From WRGA01 sp031553395 (lineage in GTDB: Bacteria; Bacteroidota; Bacteroidia; Bacteroidales; WRGA01), in assembly GCA_031553395.1 (NCBI GenBank), contig JAVBLR010000020.1, forward strand, positions 7,817-71,816: a DNA stretch of 64,000 nucleotides, in the 5' to 3' direction. The notes below the pieces were generated by a model. The model worked only from the letters and a program-made list of their open reading frames with translations. It did no database searches and was not told where the DNA came from. Within the stretch, counting starts at the first letter, position 1; every line of letters begins with the position of its first letter. Shown in pieces: positions 34,955 through 44,012 of this stretch. Both the position numbers and the translations under genes were made by a program.

Positions 34955-37363
34955 ATGAAAAAAATTATATCTCATTTAGCTGAAACTCTGAATATATCAG
35001 AGAAAAATGCAGCCGGGATGATTGCTTCCACTGTTTCTGTTTTGAAACAACGGTTGCTGTTGGAAGAAACAATTTTGGTCAATGATACGGCTTTATTTAA
35101 GGTTGAAAAAAATACAGAAAATATATTGATTTATCCTGATAAATTGAAAAAAGCTCTTATTCCACCCAGTTTATCAGTTAAATTTGTTTATAAAAAATCA
35201 CAATTATTTTTAGCTTCAAATAATCATATAGTTAGAGATTTAAAGACACTGATTACCATTCAAGCTAATCTGGATGAATCAACTGCCCAATTGTTTTTAC
35301 AATCTTTTATTGATGTGGTGTATAGAGAATTGCAAGAGCAGAAAATTTGTAAAATTGAGAAATTTGGAACCTTTAAGAGGATAGCTAAATCTAAATTTGG
35401 TTTCGATTCAAATGCAATATCTCAAACTGATCGGTATTATATTGTTTTTATTCCAGAGGAATCCTTTAAAAATGAGATAAATAAAGCTTTTTATTTTTTT
35501 ACTTCTACAGTCGTAGATATAAAAAAATTACCTAAAAGCAAACAGCCTTTACCTAACGAAATCCTTGAGAATTTAGGCAAGATTGTTGATACAATTCAAA
35601 TAGCGCAACCTAAGAATATTGTTTTTGAGGAAAAGAATGTCTTTGTTCATGACGAGAAGGATAAAGATGTTATTGATGCTGTTCTGGATTTGGAGCAAGA
35701 AGAAATTCTTTTTGAGGATAAATTATCTGAACATCAGGAAAATGAATTAATAAATAAAATAACAGATTCTGAAAATAAGTCATTTAACCCTCGTATTAAA
35801 AATTCTCTTGAAAAAGTTTTGGATTTTGAGATACCTGAAGAGCTTATTAAACGAAATGAATCTGAAGAAAAAGAAGAGTCTAATTCGACTATCTCTTTGC
35901 AGGAAAGCGAACAGTCGTCGATAAATGCTGACAAAGAAATTGAGAAAGATAGTGCTCCGAAGGAGGATGTAGTTCTTTCTCAAAGCGAAAGTAATGAATT
36001 GGTAAAGCTGCTTGGTTATGCCATGTATGATTTAAAAACGGAGAATGATTTACCTGAGCAATTGGATGTAAATTTAATTCAAGAAGAGGATATTGTTGAG
36101 GAAGTAATAGATGAGATAGATTCAAATTCGACTATTCAGGAGGAGAATGTTTCTTTGATAGGTACAGATGAACAGACTGAGCCCAATATTGTTTTTGAGA
36201 ATAACAGCTTAGTTGATGATGAAATAAATCTGGATGTTCACAAAAAGACAATAATTGAAGAAAAAGAAGACATATCTGATGATGTAAATGCCAAAAAAGA
36301 AAATTCTTCTGATATATTTAATCATATTGATATTGAGGCGATTGTTGATACTATAGGAGGATTTGATATTGTTCATGATTATCCTTCTTCTGAAAATGAC
36401 CAAAAAGAAGAATACCTTAATATAATCGCTGATAAGACGAAAGAAGATCTACCTTATCAACAAGAAGAATTGGTGATAGAACCTTCACAGAATGTTTATA
36501 ATAGCATTGATATTGATGCTATTATGTCTACAGTGAAAATTAAGGATAATGATGACGTTCATGCTGTAGAACAAAAGATAGAAGAAAATTCGACTGCAAC
36601 TGTTGAATCCGGGGAAAATATAGACTTAGAAAGTGATAGCTCTGATACTGTATTGATAAAAGAAAATGTAGCCTTTACGGATAAAAAATATACATTATCT
36701 TCAGATTTTATAGATACACAGAATTATGTTGAAAAGGTTCTAAAAAAAGGAGTTGATGCTGATAGAAAAGATATTTTTGTAAAGAATGCACTTTCAGATA
36801 AAAAAGTTGATAAAATTCCTACATCTTATGAGACAAAAGGAAGATATAAGTTGTTGATTCCTGATGACAAATATTCTGATGAAAGAATTAAAGAAAGAAA
36901 GCAAAGACGAAGGATTGTTCTGCTAGTATTGACAGCATTGGGTGTATTTGTCCTTTTAAGTGGAATATTTTATGCTAATTTTTCAAAAAAACGCCCATCG
37001 GAAGTTATTCCGGTTGTGGTAGATGCAAGTTCTGGTTCAGGTACAAGTTTAGATGATGAAGTCGATGGTATTTTGTCTAAAGATGAGGTTAATGACCCTT
37101 CTACTCGTTTTCTAACAGTTGAAGAAATAGAACCAGGCGAAACATTAGAAACATTGTCTGAAAAATATTACGGAAATAAAGCCTTTTGGGTATACTTATA
37201 CGAGGCAAATAAAGAAAAAATTATCGATCCGTTAAGTTTGGATATTGGGAGTCGCATTGTTATTCCTGACCCGAAAGCATACGGATTTGATATTAAAAGT
37301 GAAGCTGCAATAGAATTAGCAAAGAAGAAAGGAGATATAATAAAACTGCCAAAAAATCCTTGA
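34955..37363 (+). CDS. HU-like DNA-binding / transmembrane / LysM protein of unknown role
   Basis: An 802-residue protein with a rare architecture. Residues 1-80 and about 90-185 are two HU/IHF-like domains (MKKIISHLAETLNISEKNAAGMIASTV...; LKTLITIQANLDESTAQLFLQSFIDVVYRELQEQKICKIEKFGTFKR). The second is closer to the HU consensus, with the GFGTF-like KFGTF turn. Residues 190-640 are a long acidic, low-complexity linker containing two copies of an IDI[ED]AI[VM]xT[IV] motif. A basic stretch (KERKQRRR) precedes one membrane helix at about 653-675 (IVLLVLTALGVFVLLSGIFY). The C-terminus at about 724-775 is a LysM peptidoglycan-binding domain (EPGETLETLSEKYYGNKAFWVYLYEANKEKI). No signal peptide is present. 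The layout implies DNA binding in the cytoplasm and cell-wall binding outside the inner membrane. Confidence 0.85.
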   Translation: MKKIISHLAETLNISEKNAAGMIASTVSVLKQRLLLEETILVNDTALFKVEKNTENILIYPDKLKKALIPPSLSVKFVYKKSQLFLASNNHIVRDLKTLITIQANLDESTAQLFLQSFIDVVYRELQEQKICKIEKFGTFKRIAKSKFGFDSNAISQTDRYYIVFIPEESFKNEINKAFYFFTSTVVDIKKLPKSKQPLPNEILENLGKIVDTIQIAQPKNIVFEEKNVFVHDEKDKDVIDAVLDLEQEEILFEDKLSEHQENELINKITDSENKSFNPRIKNSLEKVLDFEIPEELIKRNESEEKEESNSTISLQESEQSSINADKEIEKDSAPKEDVVLSQSESNELVKLLGYAMYDLKTENDLPEQLDVNLIQEEDIVEEVIDEIDSNSTIQEENVSLIGTDEQTEPNIVFENNSLVDDEINLDVHKKTIIEEKEDISDDVNAKKENSSDIFNHIDIEAIVDTIGGFDIVHDYPSSENDQKEEYLNIIADKTKEDLPYQQEELVIEPSQNVYNSIDIDAIMSTVKIKDNDDVHAVEQKIEENSTATVESGENIDLESDSSDTVLIKENVAFTDKKYTLSSDFIDTQNYVEKVLKKGVDADRKDIFVKNALSDKKVDKIPTSYETKGRYKLLIPDDKYSDERIKERKQRRRIVLLVLTALGVFVLLSGIFYANFSKKRPSEVIPVVVDASSGSGTSLDDEVDGILSKDEVNDPSTRFLTVEEIEPGETLETLSEKYYGNKAFWVYLYEANKEKIIDPLSLDIGSRIVIPDPKAYGFDIKSEAAIELAKKKGDIIKLPKNP

Positions 37364-37483
37364 TGCTTTTGTGTTAATATTCTTCTTACTTTGATAATAT
37401 AAATATTAAATTTCTTAATTTTTTTTAGTTAATCAATTAACAATTTTTATTATCAAATTTATAATAAGATTTATTATCATTTT

Positions 37484-37491
37484 TACTTTTG
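37484..37491 (+). promoter_or_regulatory. Candidate -7 promoter box (TACTTTTG) for the MoxR/Bat operon
   Basis: TACTTTTGCAAG is a full match to the -7 consensus, 48 bases before the MoxR ATG, in an extremely A/T-rich spacer. The -33 element is weak (TTTA at 22 bases). Confidence 0.6.
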
Positions 37492-37538
37492 CAAGTCTCA
37501 ATTTATTAGAATAAACAAAAAATAAAATACATAGAAAT

Positions 37539-38534
37539 ATGAGTCAAACGGTAGACCTTCGTGAACTAAATGAACGAATAGAAAGCAAAAGCTCATTCCT
37601 AAATATGATTACAATGGGAATGGAGCAAATGATTGTAGGACAAAAACATTTGGTTGAATCTCTTTTAATTGGATTGCTTTCCGATGGACATATTTTATTG
37701 GAAGGTGTTCCCGGTTTGGCAAAAACATTGGCAATAAAAACATTAGCTTCGCTGGTGGATGCAAAATATAGCCGGATTCAGTTTACACCGGACTTACTAC
37801 CTGCTGATGTTGTAGGAACAATGATTTATAGCCAGAAAACAGAAGAATTCTTGATTAAAAAAGGTCCTATTTTTGCAAATTTCGTACTTGCTGATGAAAT
37901 TAACCGTGCTCCTGCTAAGGTGCAAAGTGCTTTGCTTGAAGGTATGCAAGAACGTCAGGTAACGATTGGTGACCATACATATAAGTTGGATAATCCGTTT
38001 TTGGTTATGGCAACTCAGAATCCGATAGAGCAGGAGGGAACTTACGCTTTACCTGAAGCACAAGTTGACCGTTTTATGTTGAAAGTGATTATTGGTTATC
38101 CTAAAAAAGAGGAAGAAAAATTAATCATTCGTCAAAATATTTCAGGAGAAAAGAAAGAAATTAAACCGGTATTGAAAGCTCAGGAAATTTTGGATGCCCG
38201 TAAAGTTGTACAAGAAGTTTATATCGATGAAAAAATTGAACGTTATATCGTAGATATTGTTTTTGCAACCCGTTATCCTCAAGACCATGGACTAGCAAAT
38301 TTGAAAAGTATGATTTCTTTTGGTGCTTCTCCGCGTGCTTCTATCAATTTGGCGTTGGCTTCGCGTGCTTATGCTTTCATCAATCGCCGTGGATATGTAA
38401 TTCCAGAAGATGTGCGTGCTGTTTGTTACGATGTAATGCGTCATAGAATTGGATTGAGTTATGATGCAGAAGCAAACGAAATGACATCCGAAGAAATTAT
38501 CAGCGAAATTTTGAATAAAGTTGAAGTTCCTTGA
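37539..38534 (+). CDS. MoxR-family AAA+ ATPase
   Basis: A 331-residue AAA+ chaperone-like ATPase, first gene of a Bat-type operon. Walker A is GVPGLAKT, Walker B LADEINRAPAKVQSALLEGMQERQV, with sensor 1 ATQNPIEQEGTYALPEAQ and sensor 2 in SFGASPRASINLALASRAYAFINRRGYVIPEDV. MoxR ATPases act with von Willebrand factor A (VWA) domain proteins, probably remodelling or activating them. Here the downstream genes encode two VWA proteins. The length is full. Confidence 0.95.
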   Translation: MSQTVDLRELNERIESKSSFLNMITMGMEQMIVGQKHLVESLLIGLLSDGHILLEGVPGLAKTLAIKTLASLVDAKYSRIQFTPDLLPADVVGTMIYSQKTEEFLIKKGPIFANFVLADEINRAPAKVQSALLEGMQERQVTIGDHTYKLDNPFLVMATQNPIEQEGTYALPEAQVDRFMLKVIIGYPKKEEEKLIIRQNISGEKKEIKPVLKAQEILDARKVVQEVYIDEKIERYIVDIVFATRYPQDHGLANLKSMISFGASPRASINLALASRAYAFINRRGYVIPEDVRAVCYDVMRHRIGLSYDAEANEMTSEEIISEILNKVEVP

Positions 38535-38570
38535 TCTATTACATAGCATCTAAAAGTAGTAATTAGTAAA

Positions 38571-39464
38571 TTGTCAAATAGTAAATATCTTGTGGCAACA
38601 ACAAGTGAATTATTAAAAAAGGTCCGCCAGATTGAGATTAAAACCCGGGGATTGTCTAAGAATATTTTTGCCGGACAATACCATTCTGCGTTTAAGGGGC
38701 GTGGTATGGCTTTTTCTGAAGTACGGGAATATGAATTTGGCGATGATGTGAGAGATATTGATTGGAATGTTACTGCGCATTATAATCGCCCGTATATCAA
38801 GGTTTTTGAAGAAGAACGGGAATTAACAGTAATGTTGTTGATTGATGTTTCGGGAAGTCGTGAATTTGGTTCCGGACCAATGATGAAGCAGGATATGATT
38901 ACTGAAATTGCTGCAACATTGGCTTTTTCGGCTATATTGAATAATGATAAAATTGGTGTTATCTTTTTTTCTGATAGAATAGAAAAATTTATTCCTCCGC
39001 AAAAGGGTAGGAAGCATATTCTGTTTATCATACGGGAATTAATTGATTTTGAGCCGCAACATCGGGCGACAGATGTGGCTCAGGTTGTAAAATATCTAAC
39101 TGGAGCTATAAAAAAGCGTTGTACGGCTTTCCTGCTTTCTGATTTTATCGATTCGAGAAATTTTAAGGATGCGTTGACTATTGCTAATAAGAAACATGAT
39201 TTGGTAGCTGTTCAGGTTTATGATGAACGGGATACGGAATTACCTTCTATCGGGTTGGTAAAAGTAAGGGATGCTGAAACCGGAATAGAACAGATTCGGG
39301 ATACTTCTTCTAAAAAGGAACGAAAACGATTTGAAGATAATTGGTTGAGTTTGAAGAATAAAGCAACTGACGCATTTATCAGAAGTAAAGTTGATTCTAT
39401 ATCGGTACGAACAGATGAAGATTATGTAAAAGCGTTGATGCTGCTGTTTAAAAAAAGAGCGTGA
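38571..39464 (+). CDS. DUF58 domain protein of the MoxR/Bat operon
   Basis: A 297-residue cytoplasmic protein with DUF58 (GRGMAFSEVREYEFGDDVRDIDWNVTAHYNRPYIKVFEEERE), followed by a VWA-like fold whose metal-site motif is LLIDVSGSREFG. The frame has a TTG start at 38571 (MSNSKYLVATTSELLKKVRQIEIKTRG), and no ATG is available before residue 46. It is 36 bases after moxR. The family is always linked to MoxR and Bat genes. Biochemical role unknown. Confidence 0.88.
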   Translation: MSNSKYLVATTSELLKKVRQIEIKTRGLSKNIFAGQYHSAFKGRGMAFSEVREYEFGDDVRDIDWNVTAHYNRPYIKVFEEERELTVMLLIDVSGSREFGSGPMMKQDMITEIAATLAFSAILNNDKIGVIFFSDRIEKFIPPQKGRKHILFIIRELIDFEPQHRATDVAQVVKYLTGAIKKRCTAFLLSDFIDSRNFKDALTIANKKHDLVAVQVYDERDTELPSIGLVKVRDAETGIEQIRDTSSKKERKRFEDNWLSLKNKATDAFIRSKVDSISVRTDEDYVKALMLLFKKRA

Positions 39465-39515
39465 GTAAATTAAAAATTAAGAATTAATTGATTGGTTCTT
39501 ACTTATTTTGTACGT

Positions 39516-40478
39516 ATGATTTTTAATAAAATTAAGAATACATTTTTTTTATTATTATTTCTTTTGATGCCTGTAGCATTGCTTTATGGCCAAAATCCGA
39601 TAATTAAAGCAAGTATAGATTCGGTTTCTATAATGGTTGGCCAACAAACAAAGATTCATCTGGAAATAATTAAACCCGGAGACAAGAATGTAACTTTTCC
39701 GTTGTTTCATGCGCAAGATACTATCGTTAAAGGTCTTGAAGTTGTAGATGTTGTTAAGTTTGATACTACAAAAATTAATAACAATCAGGAACAAATTAAT
39801 TTGGATTATTTGGTTACAAGTTTTGATGATGGATTGTATTATATTCCTCCTTTCCCTATTATTTATCAAGCAGATACATTTTATTCCAATGCGTTGTCGT
39901 TGAAAGTTATGACCATTCCGGTTGATACGGTTGCCAAAAACTTCTATGATATAAAGTCTGTGATGCAGCCTAAATTTGTATTTGCCGATTATCTTTATAT
40001 TTTGATAATTATCTGGGTCGTTTTGGTCATATTGGCGGTAATCCTTTATTTTGTCGTTTTCAAAAAGAAAAAGAAAAAGATGCCTTTTAAAAAGACAATT
40101 GTTCTTCCGCCTCATATAAGAGCCTTAAATGCGTTGGAAGGAGTAAAACGGGAAAATATGTGGCAACAAGGGAGATATAAGGAATATTATACGCAATTGA
40201 CTGATATCTTACGTATTTATTTATTTGAGCGATTTGGTGTTAATGCAATGGAGATGACTTCGGATGAAATATTACTATCTGTACAAGCTTATCATGAGGC
40301 GCAATCTGCATATGAAAACCTACAACAAGTTTTGAAATTGGCTGATTTGGTAAAATTTGCAAAATTAACTCCTCTGCCGAATGAAAATGAATTGAGTTAT
40401 ATGAATTCTACTTTGTTTGTTAGCCAAACACAACCGGAGGAAAAGCCGGAAAAAGAAGAAAAAGATAAACAAAAATGA
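39516..40478 (+). CDS. Signal-peptide membrane protein of the Bat operon (BatD-like position)
   Basis: A 320-residue protein. The ATG at 39516 gives a signal peptide (MIFNKIKNTFFLLLFLLMPVALLYGQ). A periplasmic beta-rich domain follows (SVSIMVGQQTKIHLEIIKPGDKNVTFPLF). One membrane helix lies at about 165-190 (LYILIIIWVVLVILAVILYFVVF) and precedes KKKKKK, so the C-terminal 130 residues, which include a DUF4381-like helical region (RALNALEGVKRENMWQQGRYKEYYTQLTDILRIYLFERFGVNAMEMT), lie in the cytoplasm. The last four bases overlap the next start (ATGA). A Bat-type accessory role is inferred from context. Confidence 0.8.
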   Translation: MIFNKIKNTFFLLLFLLMPVALLYGQNPIIKASIDSVSIMVGQQTKIHLEIIKPGDKNVTFPLFHAQDTIVKGLEVVDVVKFDTTKINNNQEQINLDYLVTSFDDGLYYIPPFPIIYQADTFYSNALSLKVMTIPVDTVAKNFYDIKSVMQPKFVFADYLYILIIIWVVLVILAVILYFVVFKKKKKKMPFKKTIVLPPHIRALNALEGVKRENMWQQGRYKEYYTQLTDILRIYLFERFGVNAMEMTSDEILLSVQAYHEAQSAYENLQQVLKLADLVKFAKLTPLPNENELSYMNSTLFVSQTQPEEKPEKEEKDKQK

Positions 40479-41458
40479 CTTTTGCACATCCTACATATCT
40501 GTATTTATTAGGGATATTGATTCCTATTATTGTTTGGTATATTTGGAAACGAAGAAAATCTTCGGCTTCGTTAAAAATATCCTCAACGGATGCATTTAAT
40601 AAGGCCAAATCTACTTGGAAAGTAAGATTAAGACATATCCCTTTTATTTTACGATTATTGATTATTGCCCTTGTTATCGTAATATTGGCACAACCTCAAT
40701 CATCGAATAGTTGGCAGAAATCATCTACCGAAGGAATTGACATTATGTTGGCAATGGACATCTCGGGTAGTATGTTGGCGCAGGATTTGCAACCGAATAG
40801 ATTGGAAGCGGCAAAATCGGTTGCTGCGAGTTTTATCAGTGGCCGTCCGAATGATAATATTGGGTTGGTTGTTTTTGCCGGAGAAAGTTTTACGCAATGC
40901 CCGCTGACAACAGACCACGTTGTATTATTGAATTTATTAAAGGATATTCATTGTGGAATGATTGAAGACGGAACAGCAATCGGATTAGGTTTGGCTACAT
41001 CTGTCAGTCGGTTGAAGGATAGTCAAGCAAAATCTAAAGTTATCATTCTTTTGACTGACGGAACCAACAACCGTGGTGATATTGCTCCTGCAACGGCTGC
41101 CGAAATTGCAGAATCATTTGGAATAAGAGTATATACAATTGGCGTAGGAACGCAGGGAATGGCTCAGATGCCGGTGCAAATGGCTTACGGAATTGATTAT
41201 GTGAGTGTCCCGGTGCAAATTGATGAGGAGATCCTACGGAAAATAGCAAATACAAGTGGAGGGAAATATTTTCGGGCAAACAATACTTCCAAGCTGAAAG
41301 AAATCTATTCTGAAATTGATGAAATGGAAAAAACGAAAATCAGTGTTCAGGATTATACAAAAAAACATGACGAATATGCAATTTTTGCAATTATTGCGTT
41401 TATTCTATTGTGTACCGAGATATTATTGAGAAATACAGTCTTTAAAGCAATTCCTTGA
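40475..41458 (+). CDS. batA: VWA-domain membrane protein BatA
   Basis: A 327-residue inner-membrane protein. Two N-terminal hydrophobic segments (LYLLGILIPIIVWYIW; FILRLLIIALVIVILAQP) frame a cytoplasmic piece. A VWA domain at about 88-270 then has a complete metal-ion adhesion site: DISGS, the Thr in CPLTTDH, and LLTDGTNNRGD. A last helix at about 303-320 closes the protein. This is the BatA pattern of the Bacteroides aerotolerance operon. The usual batB, batC, batE genes do not follow. Confidence 0.9.
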   Translation: MTFAHPTYLYLLGILIPIIVWYIWKRRKSSASLKISSTDAFNKAKSTWKVRLRHIPFILRLLIIALVIVILAQPQSSNSWQKSSTEGIDIMLAMDISGSMLAQDLQPNRLEAAKSVAASFISGRPNDNIGLVVFAGESFTQCPLTTDHVVLLNLLKDIHCGMIEDGTAIGLGLATSVSRLKDSQAKSKVIILLTDGTNNRGDIAPATAAEIAESFGIRVYTIGVGTQGMAQMPVQMAYGIDYVSVPVQIDEEILRKIANTSGGKYFRANNTSKLKEIYSEIDEMEKTKISVQDYTKKHDEYAIFAIIAFILLCTEILLRNTVFKAIP

Positions 41459-41485
41459 AAAGGTAAAAGATTTCTTTTACCTTTT
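41458..41485 (+). terminator. Terminator-like AAAAGGTAAAAG palindrome after batA
   Basis: AAAAGGTAAAAGA (41458-41470) pairs perfectly with TCTTTTACCTTTT (41473-41485). It starts at the last base of the batA stop and is followed by a T-rich stretch. It belongs to the same word family as the repeat at 28693-28772. Confidence 0.7.
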
Positions 41486-41578
41486 GTTTTCTACTTTTTA
41501 CCTTAAATTATAAATGAACTAATCAACAGACTTGGTTGTTTTATTTTTTTTAATATATCTACTATAAAACTAATAGCC

Positions 41579-42082
41579 ATGAGCATGATAGCTAATTTGC
41601 TTCGGGTTTCGAATGATGAACTCGAAGAATATTTGAATGATAGTTCTTTATTAGAAGATAGAGTCTATAATGATGAATCGGAAGATGAAGACCCTTATTT
41701 GATTGATGTAGATAAAGCTTGGGATGGAATTATTTATTTATTGACAGGACAAAATGCATCAAATTCGAATCATCCTTTAGTAAGTGTATTTTTTAGTGGA
41801 CAGTTAATTGATCAGACTCAAGATTTGGGTTATGGCCCGGCACATTACCTTACTCCGAAACAAGTTAAGGATATCAATAAAATCATTTCGGAAATTACAA
41901 CTGAAACTTTGTCGAAAAAGTACAATCCGAAGAAAATGTCGGAAATGGCAGTATATCCCGAAATTTGGGAAGATGAAGGAGATGAAGCATTGGAATACCT
42001 GATTTCTTATTTTGATGAAATCAAAGACTTTTATTCAAATGCAGTGAAGGAAAAACAAGCAATTATTAGTTTTTTGAATTGA
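41579..42082 (+). CDS. DUF1877 (YfbM) family protein
   Basis: A 167-residue soluble protein of the YfbM/DUF1877 family: MIANLLRVSNDELEEYLND near the N-terminus, YLIDVDKAWDGIIYLLTGQ, HPLVSVFFSGQ, GYGPAHYLTPKQVKDI and a C-terminal ALEYLISYFDEIKDFYSNAVKEKQAIISFLN. No function is known for the family. Its 3' end overlaps the convergent aminotransferase gene by 17 bases. It is not clearly part of the Bat operon because a palindrome intervenes. Confidence 0.85.
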   Translation: MSMIANLLRVSNDELEEYLNDSSLLEDRVYNDESEDEDPYLIDVDKAWDGIIYLLTGQNASNSNHPLVSVFFSGQLIDQTQDLGYGPAHYLTPKQVKDINKIISEITTETLSKKYNPKKMSEMAVYPEIWEDEGDEALEYLISYFDEIKDFYSNAVKEKQAIISFLN

Positions 42083-43205
42083 TAGATTCTTTCAAAGCAG
42101 TAATAATTTGTTGTAAATCGTCATCAGTAAGATTACTTCCGGAGGGAAGGCAAACTCCTTTTGAAAATAAATCTTCACATACGCCTGAACCATAGTAGGG
42201 AACATCTTTGAATATCGGTTGCAAATGCATCGGGTTCCATAACGGACGACATTCTATATTTTGTAAATTCAACATTTCGCAGATTTGCAGAGGTGTTGAA
42301 TTTATTTTTTTATTATCCAATAAAATAGCTGTAAGCCAGTAATTGGAGAAAAATGATTTATTTGGTTCAAAATGAAAAGATATTCCTTCGATTTGGGATA
42401 ATTCCGATTTATAAAAAGCGTTGATTTTCCTGCGTTTTTCTATCCGTTCGTTTAAAACGTCCATTTGAGCGCATCCGATTCCGGCTAAAATATTGCTTAA
42501 TTGATAATTGTAGCCAATTTTGGAATGTTTGTAAAATGGTGCCGGGTCTTTGGATTGTCCGGCATAGAATTTTGTTTGTTTAATGTATTCCGGATTATGG
42601 GAAATGATAGCTCCACCTGATGAACAAGTGATGATTTTATTTCCGTTGAAGGATAAAATAGCCATTTCTCCGAATGTTCCGCAGAGCTTGTTTTTATATT
42701 TTGAACCCAATGCTTCGGCAGCATCTTCAATTACCGGAATTTCGTATTTACTGGCAATGCCTAATAATTCATCCATTTTACATGGCATTCCATATAAATC
42801 AACCAAAATAATTGCTTTGGGCTTTTTGCTTTTTGCAATTCTATCTTTAATGGCTCTTTCTAATTGCTCAGGACAAATATTCCATGTGTCAGGTTCACTG
42901 TCTATTAAGATTGGAGTTGCTTGTTGATAAAGAATGGGATTTACCGATGCCGAAAAAGTAAAACTTTGGCATAACACCTCATCTCCAGCTTCTACTCCGA
43001 GCATTATCAGAGCTAGATGCAATGCAGCTGTACCTGAACTTAGTGCTGCGATTTGTACATTATCATCCAAGAATTTTTCTAATTTCAATTGAAAATTATC
43101 AATATTGGCGCCGACAGGAGCAACCCAATTAGAATCTAAAGCTTCTTGAATATATGATATTTCTTTTCCGCTTAGATGAGGTGGTGACAGATATATTTTG
43201 TTCAT
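42066..43205 (-). CDS. DegT/DnrJ/EryC1/StrS-family sugar aminotransferase
   Basis: A 379-residue PLP-dependent aminotransferase that aminates a nucleotide-linked keto-sugar. PLP-binding Lys 190 lies in LSFNGNKIITCSSGG and the ring-stacking Asp 161 in VIEDAAEALGSKYK. ALSSGTAALHLALIMLG near residue 60 and QSFTFSASVNPILY are standard. It resembles PglE/PseC enzymes that make 4-amino sugars for surface glycans or protein glycosylation, but the sugar is not visible from sequence. No other sugar genes are adjacent. The nearest are the sugar phosphotransferase and FemAB-like genes 11 kb away. It follows hisA across a palindrome on the same strand. Confidence 0.93.
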   Translation of the reverse strand: MNKIYLSPPHLSGKEISYIQEALDSNWVAPVGANIDNFQLKLEKFLDDNVQIAALSSGTAALHLALIMLGVEAGDEVLCQSFTFSASVNPILYQQATPILIDSEPDTWNICPEQLERAIKDRIAKSKKPKAIILVDLYGMPCKMDELLGIASKYEIPVIEDAAEALGSKYKNKLCGTFGEMAILSFNGNKIITCSSGGAIISHNPEYIKQTKFYAGQSKDPAPFYKHSKIGYNYQLSNILAGIGCAQMDVLNERIEKRRKINAFYKSELSQIEGISFHFEPNKSFFSNYWLTAILLDNKKINSTPLQICEMLNLQNIECRPLWNPMHLQPIFKDVPYYGSGVCEDLFSKGVCLPSGSNLTDDDLQQIITALKESINSKN

Positions 43206-43222
43206 TTGTTGTTGTTTGCTGG

Positions 43223-43280
43223 TTGTTTGTTATTCGTTATTTGTTGTTGGTTATTTAAACGAATAACGAATAACAAACAA
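43223..43280. repeat. 19-base inverted repeat of GTTATTCGTTATT words between hisA and the aminotransferase
   Basis: Bases 43223-43241 are perfectly complementary to 43262-43280. The inner and outer sequences repeat TTGTTTG and AATAAC words. It starts right at the hisA stop and can act as terminator of hisHA. Confidence 0.8.
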
Positions 43281-44006
43281 CTAATGTACTAAAAAGTGTT
43301 CAATTTCACTTAATGATATTTTACCTTCATAAATAGCTTTTCCAAAGATAACGGCTGGAATTTTGGCTTGTGCCAATTCTTCAATATCTTGCATGGAACT
43401 TACTCCACCACTTGCAATCAAATAGATTTGTGGAAAATCTACCAATATTTCCTTGTATAAATCGATGGAAGTGCCTTGCAGAGTTCCGTCTTTGCTGATA
43501 TCGGTGCAGATAACTTTTGATATACCTTTGTTTGTATAATCTTGCAAGAACGGCATTAATTCTTTATCTGTATTTTCAATCCATCCGCTTACTGCAATTC
43601 TTTTATCTTTTACATCGGCTCCCAAAATGATTTTTTCATTTCCGTATTTTTGTATCCAGCTTTCAAAAATAGCAGGATTTTTAACGGCAATGCTTCCTCC
43701 GGTAATCATTTTTGCTCCGCATTCGAAGGCAATTTCGAGGTCTTTATCTGTCTTTAAACCACCGCCGAAATCAACTACTAATGAAGTTTGTGTTGCAATC
43801 TTTTCCAATATATTGTAATTAACAATATGTTGAGCCTTGGCTCCATCTAAATCAACAACATGCAATCGTTTGATACCATGTGATTCAAATTGTTTGGCAA
43901 CTTCAAGTGGATTTTCGTTATATATTGTTTTTTTTGCATAATCTCCTTGTGTAAGGCGAACGCATTTTCCTTCAATAATGTCAATAGCGGGAATAAGCTC
44001 TATCAT
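43281..44006 (-). CDS. hisA: Phosphoribosylformimino-5-aminoimidazole carboxamide ribotide isomerase HisA
   Basis: A 241-residue TIM barrel that catalyses the fourth step of histidine synthesis, an Amadori rearrangement. The catalytic Asp residues are in IPAIDIIEGKCVRLTQGDY and in ICTDISKDGTLQG. Phosphate-binding loops are DFGGGLKT, TGGSIAVKN and ASGGVSS. It starts six bases after hisH, so the pair is coupled. hisF and hisIE, usually next, are not here; a palindrome and the aminotransferase follow. Confidence 0.96.
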   Translation of the reverse strand: MIELIPAIDIIEGKCVRLTQGDYAKKTIYNENPLEVAKQFESHGIKRLHVVDLDGAKAQHIVNYNILEKIATQTSLVVDFGGGLKTDKDLEIAFECGAKMITGGSIAVKNPAIFESWIQKYGNEKIILGADVKDKRIAVSGWIENTDKELMPFLQDYTNKGISKVICTDISKDGTLQGTSIDLYKEILVDFPQIYLIASGGVSSMQDIEELAQAKIPAVIFGKAIYEGKISLSEIEHFLVH

Positions 44007-44012
44007 AATCGA

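Noticed and set aside
39555..40115. A 186-codon minus-strand open frame inside the Bat operon
   Set aside because: It lies fully inside a gene with signal peptide and membrane helix, and has an odd Arg/Asn/Ile-rich composition.
41808..42002. A 64-codon frame inside the DUF1877 gene
   Set aside because: Same strand, different frame, Lys/Arg-rich. The family match is to the longer frame.
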